NCBI GenBank assembly: GCA_052388025.1
Contig: JBQTIP010000327.1
Span: 1 to 18,656 of the forward strand
Direction of reading: 5' to 3'
Origin: JBQTIP01 sp052388025
GTDB lineage: Bacteria; Actinomycetota; UBA4738; HRBIN12
DNA length: 18,656 nucleotides
In this document: one piece after another, positions 15,155-18,656 of the stretch
Position numbering within the stretch: the first letter of the stretch is position 1
How the letters are laid out: every line of letters starts with the position of its first letter
Position numbers and translations under genes: made by a program
The notes under the pieces: model-generated
What the model was told of the DNA's origin: nothing
The model's input: only the letters and a program-made list of their open reading frames with translations
Database searches by the model: none

Positions 15155-16413
15155 CAGATGACGCGTTCGGCGTCCGGGAGCGGCCGGCCCTCGAGGTAGC
15201 GACGAACGAGATCCAGCGCGGCCTGCTCGGCCCACCGCCGCGCGTGGTCGCGCTCCCCAGGGGCGAGGAACCCTCGGGCGTGGCTCACAGCCTCCGCGTC
15301 GAGCGCGACCCAGACCTGTCCCGGCTCGGCTCCCCCGTGACCCTCCGGCCCGGCTGCTCCCGTCAGGCTCACCGCGAGATCGGCACCGAAGATGCGCCGG
15401 GCGCCTGCCGCCATCTCGCGCGCGCACTCGGCGCTCACGAGGCCGGGACCATCAAGGGTCTCGCGCGACACGCCCAGCACCGCCCGCTTCGCCTCCGCCG
15501 TGTAGACGACCGCCGCTCCGACGAAGTAGTCCGAGGCGCCGGCGACCGATGTGACCCTCGCCGCGACGCCGCCGCCGGTCAGCGACTCCGCGCAGGCGAG
15601 CGTCTTCCCGGCCTCTCGAAGGAGCCTGCCGACGGCCTCCTCGAGCTCCTCGTCCCGCGTCGTGAACACGAACGCACCGAGCCGGCGGCGCACCTCATCC
15701 GCCACAGGCTCGATCAGCGCCTCGGCCTCCTCGCGCGTCGTCGCCTTGGCCGTAAGGCGCACCTTCATCTCGCCCCCGGTGGCGAGGTACGCGACGGTGG
15801 GGTTGGTCGAGCCCTCGAAGAGGTCCTCGAGGATCTCCGCCGCACCCGACTCCCCGATCCCCGTGCACCGCAGCACACGCGAGACGATAACGGCGTCGGA
15901 GAGCGCGGCGAGCTCGGGCAGGATCGTGCCCTCCATCATCTCCCGCATCTCGGCCGGCACGCCCGGCACGGCATAGACGCGCCGGCCGTCGCGCTCGCAG
16001 GCGAGCCCGGGCGCGGTCCCCCGCTTCGGAACGATGTACCGGGAACCGGCCGGGACGTCGGCCTGCCGCAGGTTCGACTCGGGCATCCGGCGGCCGAGGC
16101 GGGCGAACTTCTCGTGGAGCATCTCCTCGATCTCCGAGTGCCGGACGAGCTCTAGCCCGAGCGTCGCCGCAAGCGCATCGCGGGTGATGTCGTCCCCCGT
16201 CGGACCGAGGCCGCCGGTCGCGATCACCACGTCCGATCGCGAAAGCGCGAGGCGGAAGGCGTCGACGATCCGCTCGAGGTTGTCCCCGACCACCTGGTGG
16301 TGAAGCACGTCGACGCCGATCTCGGCCAGGCGCTCGGACATCCACTGCGCGTTCGTGTTGGCGATCTGCCCGAGCAGGATCTCGGTCCCGACCCCGACGA
16401 TCTCCGCTCTCAA
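15154..16413 (-). CDS. cinA: CinA family protein: MoCF-like domain plus nicotinamide-nucleotide amidase domain
   Basis: The 419-residue protein has the two-domain CinA layout. The N-terminal MoCF_biosynth domain runs from about 1 to 170 (AEIVGVGTEILLGQIANTN, ATGGLGPTGDDITRDALA, YAVPGVPAEM). After a linker comes the C-terminal amidase domain from about 255 to 415 (CAESLTGGGVAARVTSVAGASDYFVGA, VVYTAEAKRAVLGV, SLTGAAGP). Full-length CinA proteins can hydrolyse ADP-ribose and deamidate NMN in pyridine nucleotide recycling. The start is TTG at 16413, which overlaps the pgsA stop as TTGA and yields the family N-terminus at once; the frame upstream is open but antisense-like. cinA next to recA is a widespread arrangement. 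Confidence 0.95.
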   Translation of the reverse strand: MRAEIVGVGTEILLGQIANTNAQWMSERLAEIGVDVLHHQVVGDNLERIVDAFRLALSRSDVVIATGGLGPTGDDITRDALAATLGLELVRHSEIEEMLHEKFARLGRRMPESNLRQADVPAGSRYIVPKRGTAPGLACERDGRRVYAVPGVPAEMREMMEGTILPELAALSDAVIVSRVLRCTGIGESGAAEILEDLFEGSTNPTVAYLATGGEMKVRLTAKATTREEAEALIEPVADEVRRRLGAFVFTTRDEELEEAVGRLLREAGKTLACAESLTGGGVAARVTSVAGASDYFVGAAVVYTAEAKRAVLGVSRETLDGPGLVSAECAREMAAGARRIFGADLAVSLTGAAGPEGHGGAEPGQVWVALDAEAVSHARGFLAPGERDHARRWAEQAALDLVRRYLEGRPLPDAERVI

Positions 16414-16958
16414 CGCCCGACCCCGGCGACCGACCGGGCCTTGAGGAAGTAGTCCAGGCCGGAGTAGATCGTGAGTCCAACCGCCGCAAGCAGGACGGCC
16501 GGGCGCAGCCCGTCGAGCGAGGAATCGAGCGGCAGCAGGTAGAGGGCGATCGCGAGGAGCTGCGCGGCCGTCTTCACCTTCGCGACGTTTGAGGCCGGCA
16601 TCGACGTCTGCCGCGACCCGAGGTATGCGCGGAGGACCGACACGGCCACCTCGCGGGCGATGATGACGATCGCCGCCCAGAGCGGGAACGTCCCGAGCGC
16701 AGTCATCGTGACGATCGGCGCGGCGACGAAGATCTTGTCCGAGAGCGGGTCCAGCCAGATACCGGTCGCGGTCGTCATCGAGTGACGGCGCGCCAGATAC
16801 CCGTCGAGCCCGTCGCTGAACGCGCCCAGGATGAACACGGTCGCGGCGACGTAGGAGGCTGTGCTGGTCTCGGCGAGGATCAGGGCCACGAGCACCGGTA
16901 CGAGGAGGACTCGCAGGACCGAGACGATGTTCGGCCATCCCAGGCCGAGCGGCTTCAC
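16410..16958 (-). CDS. pgsA: CDP-diacylglycerol--glycerol-3-phosphate 3-phosphatidyltransferase (CDP-alcohol phosphatidyltransferase family)
   Basis: PgsA makes phosphatidylglycerol phosphate at the membrane. The 182-residue protein has about five membrane helices and the complete CDP-alcohol phosphotransferase signature D-x2-DG-x2-AR-x8-G-x3-D-x3-D: Asp49, Asp52, Ala56-Arg57, Gly66, Asp70, Asp74. WPNIVSVLRVLLVPV near the start is typical of PgsA. I chose the GTG at 16958 because it overlaps the upstream stop as GTGA and gives the usual length; an in-frame ATG at 17012 would add 18 non-conserved residues without a clear ribosome binding site. The family also includes cardiolipin and phosphatidylinositol phosphate synthases, but the gene order (RodZ-like, this gene, cinA) favours PgsA. 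Confidence 0.92.
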   Translation of the reverse strand: MKPLGLGWPNIVSVLRVLLVPVLVALILAETSTASYVAATVFILGAFSDGLDGYLARRHSMTTATGIWLDPLSDKIFVAAPIVTMTALGTFPLWAAIVIIAREVAVSVLRAYLGSRQTSMPASNVAKVKTAAQLLAIALYLLPLDSSLDGLRPAVLLAAVGLTIYSGLDYFLKARSVAGVGR

Positions 16959-17671
16959 CCGGTCGGCGATGGCGTGGCCTCCGGGTCTCCGAAGCTGAAC
17001 GTCTCCTCCCATGGACGCCCGCGCCGACCGGGGGTTCCGAGGTCCCTGCCGCTAACCACCACGCTCACGACCCGACCCAGGCTGAGCCGAATGGTGATCG
17101 AGGTCGTCGCCTCGAACGAGCGCCCCTCTCCGGGCTTCAGCGTGATCGTCCTTGCGACGCCGTCGATGGTTATGGTCGCCTCGACCTCCTCATGGGCCTC
17201 GAGCGCGACCGTGATGCTCCGCCCGATGGCCTCGACCGGCGGAGGCGTTGTGGGTAGGTCGGCCGGGGGCGGGGCCGATCGCGACTTCGACAGCACCCCA
17301 AACGCCGCGGCGAGCGCCAGCACGAGGGCCGCGACCAGGAGCGCGAGGCGGTGGTTGTCGCGGCGGCGCGAGGTCCGGATCGCCGGCTCCAGCGCCAGCG
17401 GTGCGGAAGTGGCGGGCGGTGGCGGGCTGATGAGGCTGGACGTGTAGGCCGAAACGACCTTGTCGGAGTCGAGTCCGAGGTAGTTCGAGTACGAGCGAAG
17501 GCACCCGCGCACGTACACGTCGCCCATGAGGACCTCGAAGTCCTCCTCCTCGAGGGCCTCCAGAAGCTCCATTCGGATCCTCGTGTCCCGGCTCGCCTCG
17601 TCGAGGGAGGCGCCGCGGTCCAGGCGGGCCTTCCGGAGCGCCGGGCCCACCCCCATCAGCGATCGCTGCAA
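16955..17671 (-). CDS. RodZ-like protein: N-terminal HTH, one membrane helix, C-terminal DUF4115-type domain
   Basis: The 238-residue protein has a RodZ-type helix-turn-helix at about 7-72 (GPALRKARLDRGASLDEASRDTRIRMELLEALEEEDFEVL, VYVRGCLRSYSNYLGLD). A proline-rich linker follows, then one membrane helix at about 108-127 (LALLVAALVLALAAAFGVL), and an outer beta-rich domain resembling DUF4115 at about 150-225. RodZ links MreB to the cell-wall machinery; in actinobacteria such genes often precede pgsA, and their role is less clear. The start is uncertain: TTG at 17671 has GGGAGG at 5 bases, GTG at 17677 is too close to it, and ATG at 17656 is 20 bases away. A promoter with a perfect TATAAT lies upstream. 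Confidence 0.85.
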   Translation of the reverse strand: MQRSLMGVGPALRKARLDRGASLDEASRDTRIRMELLEALEEEDFEVLMGDVYVRGCLRSYSNYLGLDSDKVVSAYTSSLISPPPPATSAPLALEPAIRTSRRRDNHRLALLVAALVLALAAAFGVLSKSRSAPPPADLPTTPPPVEAIGRSITVALEAHEEVEATITIDGVARTITLKPGEGRSFEATTSITIRLSLGRVVSVVVSGRDLGTPGRRGRPWEETFSFGDPEATPSPTG

Positions 17672-17706
17672 ACGCACCTCCCGGCCACGGGGTTCGGAGT
17701 CCCAGG

Positions 17707-17735
17707 ATTATAGGCAGTCGTGCCCCCCGGGTAGA
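17707..17735 (-). promoter_or_regulatory. Promoter of the RodZ-like/pgsA/cinA/thpR operon
   Basis: On the minus strand TATAAT (17712-17707) is a perfect -10, with TCTACC (17735-17730) 17 bases upstream as a partial -35. The start point near 17700 gives a leader of about 30 bases carrying GGGAGG. For the divergent plus-strand gene TAGATT (17752-17757) is a possible -10 without a clear -35. Confidence 0.6.
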
Positions 17736-17781
17736 CTTCGCCGGTTGAGTGTAGATTCGCCGCGTCCGGGTGAGGTGAGGC

Positions 17782-18336
17782 ATGGCGACTTCGGTAGCTC
17801 GATCTCGCGGGAAGCTCACCACGGCGCTTGCCGTCGGCGCCGCGGTGGCGATCGGGCTGGGCGTCTACGGCAACGTCCACGACCCAACCGGTCGAAGCTT
17901 GGTGAGCCTGTTCTTCACGGCCACGATCAACCTGAAGGTGTGGTTCGCCACGGCGGCGGTCCTGCTCGCGCTCTTCCAGCTCGGCTCCGGGCTCAAGGTC
18001 TCCGGCAAGCTCGGGAAGGCGTTCGGGCCGCGCTGGTTGGGTCGAGCCCCCCGGGCGAGCGGGACCCTCGCCTTCCTGTTCACCATCCCCGTCGCGTACC
18101 ACTGCCTCTGGGCACTCGGGTTCCAATGGGACTCGGGCCTGCGGGTGCTCATCCACTCGCTCGCCGGGAGCTTCTTCTTTGGGGCGCTGGCCGCGAAGGT
18201 GCTGCTGGTTCGCTCGCGACGACCGCCCAGGTGGGCGCTCCCGGTGGCCGGCGGCGTGCTGTTCACCGCCCTGGTCGCCGTCTGGACCACGAGCGCGTTG
18301 TGGTTCTTCACGACCGTGGAGTTCCCGGGGCTCTGA
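17782..18336 (+). CDS. Five-helix integral membrane protein, DUF6529-like, function unknown
   Basis: The 184-residue protein has hydrophobic segments at about 12-30, 50-70, 93-113, 121-143 and 151-176. SLFFTATINLKVWFATAAVLLALFQ resembles what I recall of actinobacterial DUF6529 proteins; this family call is from memory. His107 (VAYHCLW) lies in the third helix and His125 (LIHSLAG) in the fourth, a layout that could bind haem as in small cytochrome-b-like proteins, but nothing here proves it. The ATG follows GAGGTGAGG at a few bases. The stop overlaps the start of a 39-residue membrane peptide (TGATG), suggesting the two are made together. It diverges from the RodZ-like operon and is not obviously linked to it. 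Confidence 0.85.
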   Translation: MATSVARSRGKLTTALAVGAAVAIGLGVYGNVHDPTGRSLVSLFFTATINLKVWFATAAVLLALFQLGSGLKVSGKLGKAFGPRWLGRAPRASGTLAFLFTIPVAYHCLWALGFQWDSGLRVLIHSLAGSFFFGALAAKVLLVRSRRPPRWALPVAGGVLFTALVAVWTTSALWFFTTVEFPGL

Positions 18337-18455
18337 TGATGAAGCCGCAGACTTTCAACAGGCTGATCGCGGTCGTGCTGGCAGCGGGGGCGGTGATCCC
18401 CGTCCTGCTGCTGGCCGGCGTGGGTGCCGGCCTCCTGTCGAATCCCCCAGCCTAG
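18336..18455 (+). CDS. 39-residue single-helix membrane microprotein
   Basis: The ORF starts with two ATG codons, the first overlapping the stop of the membrane protein gene upstream. It encodes a short polar start (MMKPQTFNR), one strongly hydrophobic stretch at about 10-34 (LIAVVLAAGAVIPVLLLAGV...) and a short SNPPA tail. Third codon positions are mostly G or C, as in the neighbours. I recognise no family; it may be a small subunit or assembly factor for the upstream protein. No separate ribosome binding site is seen, so reinitiation after the upstream stop is likely. Confidence 0.6.
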   Translation: MMKPQTFNRLIAVVLAAGAVIPVLLLAGVGAGLLSNPPA

Positions 18456-18457
18456 CC

Positions 18458-18547
18458 TTAACCGACCGCGCGGGCTGCGGCCGCCGAAGCGAGCAGAACG
18501 AGCCCCAGGGCGGCGCCCGCCCCTGTCGCACGGGGGCGCTTCCTCAC
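18458..18547 (-). CDS. Possible 29-residue hydrophobic peptide
   Basis: A GTG-started ORF with AGAAGGG about 7 bases upstream encodes a basic start (RKRPRATG) followed by one hydrophobic run (AALGLVLLASAAAARAVG). It is convergent with the 39-residue microprotein, with 2 bases between the stops. In such G+C-rich DNA an ORF of this size can easily arise by chance, so it is only a candidate. Confidence 0.25.
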   Translation of the reverse strand: MRKRPRATGAGAALGLVLLASAAAARAVG

Positions 18548-18575
18548 CGGTGCCCTTCTTGGGCCGGGCTGCCGG

Positions 18576-18656
18576 TCACTTCTCGCAGGCCTTCTTCTTC
18601 TCGGCGATACACAAGTCGTTGTTCCCCGCCCCTCCGTCGGCCTCGTCCGTTCCCAG
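18576..18656 (-). CDS. 3' end of an unidentified gene (C-terminal 26 residues)
   Basis: The minus-strand frame is open from the right edge to a TGA at 18576 and ends with GGAGNNDLCIAEKKKACEK. The GGAGN-D-L pattern and two cysteines in a charged tail recall the ends of secreted calcium-binding repeat proteins of actinobacteria, but 26 residues are too few to assign a family. Other frames at the edge lack a comparable protein-like ending. Confidence 0.4.
   Translation of the reverse strand: MGTDEADGGAGNNDLCIAEKKKACEK

Noticed and set aside
16414..16938. Upstream extension of the cinA frame
   Set aside because: The frame is open far upstream, but that part overlaps pgsA, is Arg-rich and non-conserved; the CinA family N-terminus begins at the TTG at 16413.

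Overview
The window is G+C-rich and densely coded, with strong G/C preference at third codon positions. It looks like a chromosomal piece of an actinobacterium outside the well-studied families, for example a Thermoleophilia- or Acidimicrobiia-like or uncultured lineage; this placement is inference. Supporting it are SOS operators of the Gram-positive/actinobacterial form CGAAC-N4-GTTCG, the order lexA / LysM gene / nrdR / ribonucleotide reductase known from Actinomycetota, and the order rodZ-like / pgsA / cinA / recA / recX / miaB / miaA / dapF / hflX. A class II reductase, RNase Y and an LL-diaminopimelate aminotransferase argue against a classical Streptomyces or Mycobacterium.

Layout, left to right. 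1-2752 (minus): nrdJ, running off the left edge and interrupted by a complete 357-residue LAGLIDADG intein. 2753-3426: two pairs of NrdR boxes flank nrdR (minus). 3423-4430: a small SOS-type LysM membrane protein (minus) diverges from lexA (plus), with three SOS boxes between and inside them. 4468-11632 (minus): a tightly packed operon rny-miaB-miaA-dapF-dapL-hflX, with its own promoter and a terminator-like hairpin just before the rny ribosome binding site. 11879-13588 (minus): recX and recA, with an SOS box between the recA -35 and -10. 13771-14479 (plus): a HEPN/MNT nucleotidyltransferase pair, the only clearly accessory module. 14573-17671 (minus): thpR, cinA, pgsA and a RodZ-like regulator, each start overlapping the preceding stop. 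17782-18455 (plus): a five-helix membrane protein plus a 39-residue membrane microprotein. 18458-18656 (minus): a doubtful 29-codon ORF and the 3' end of another gene.

Functionally the window joins DNA-damage response (LexA, RecA, RecX, probable SOS division inhibitor), dNTP supply and its control (NrdJ, NrdR), tRNA position-37 modification (MiaA, MiaB), RNA turnover and ribosome rescue (Rny, HflX), meso-diaminopimelate synthesis for peptidoglycan (DapL then DapF), phospholipid synthesis (PgsA) and NMN recycling (CinA). Most genes are conserved housekeeping genes. The least ordinary features are the nrdJ intein placed directly before a redox-active cysteine, the SOS operator inside the LysM coding sequence, the rny leader hairpin, the HEPN/MNT insertion and the membrane protein/microprotein pair. 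No intergenic stretch exceeds 300 bases, and I saw no rRNA, tRNA, CRISPR array or insertion sequence.
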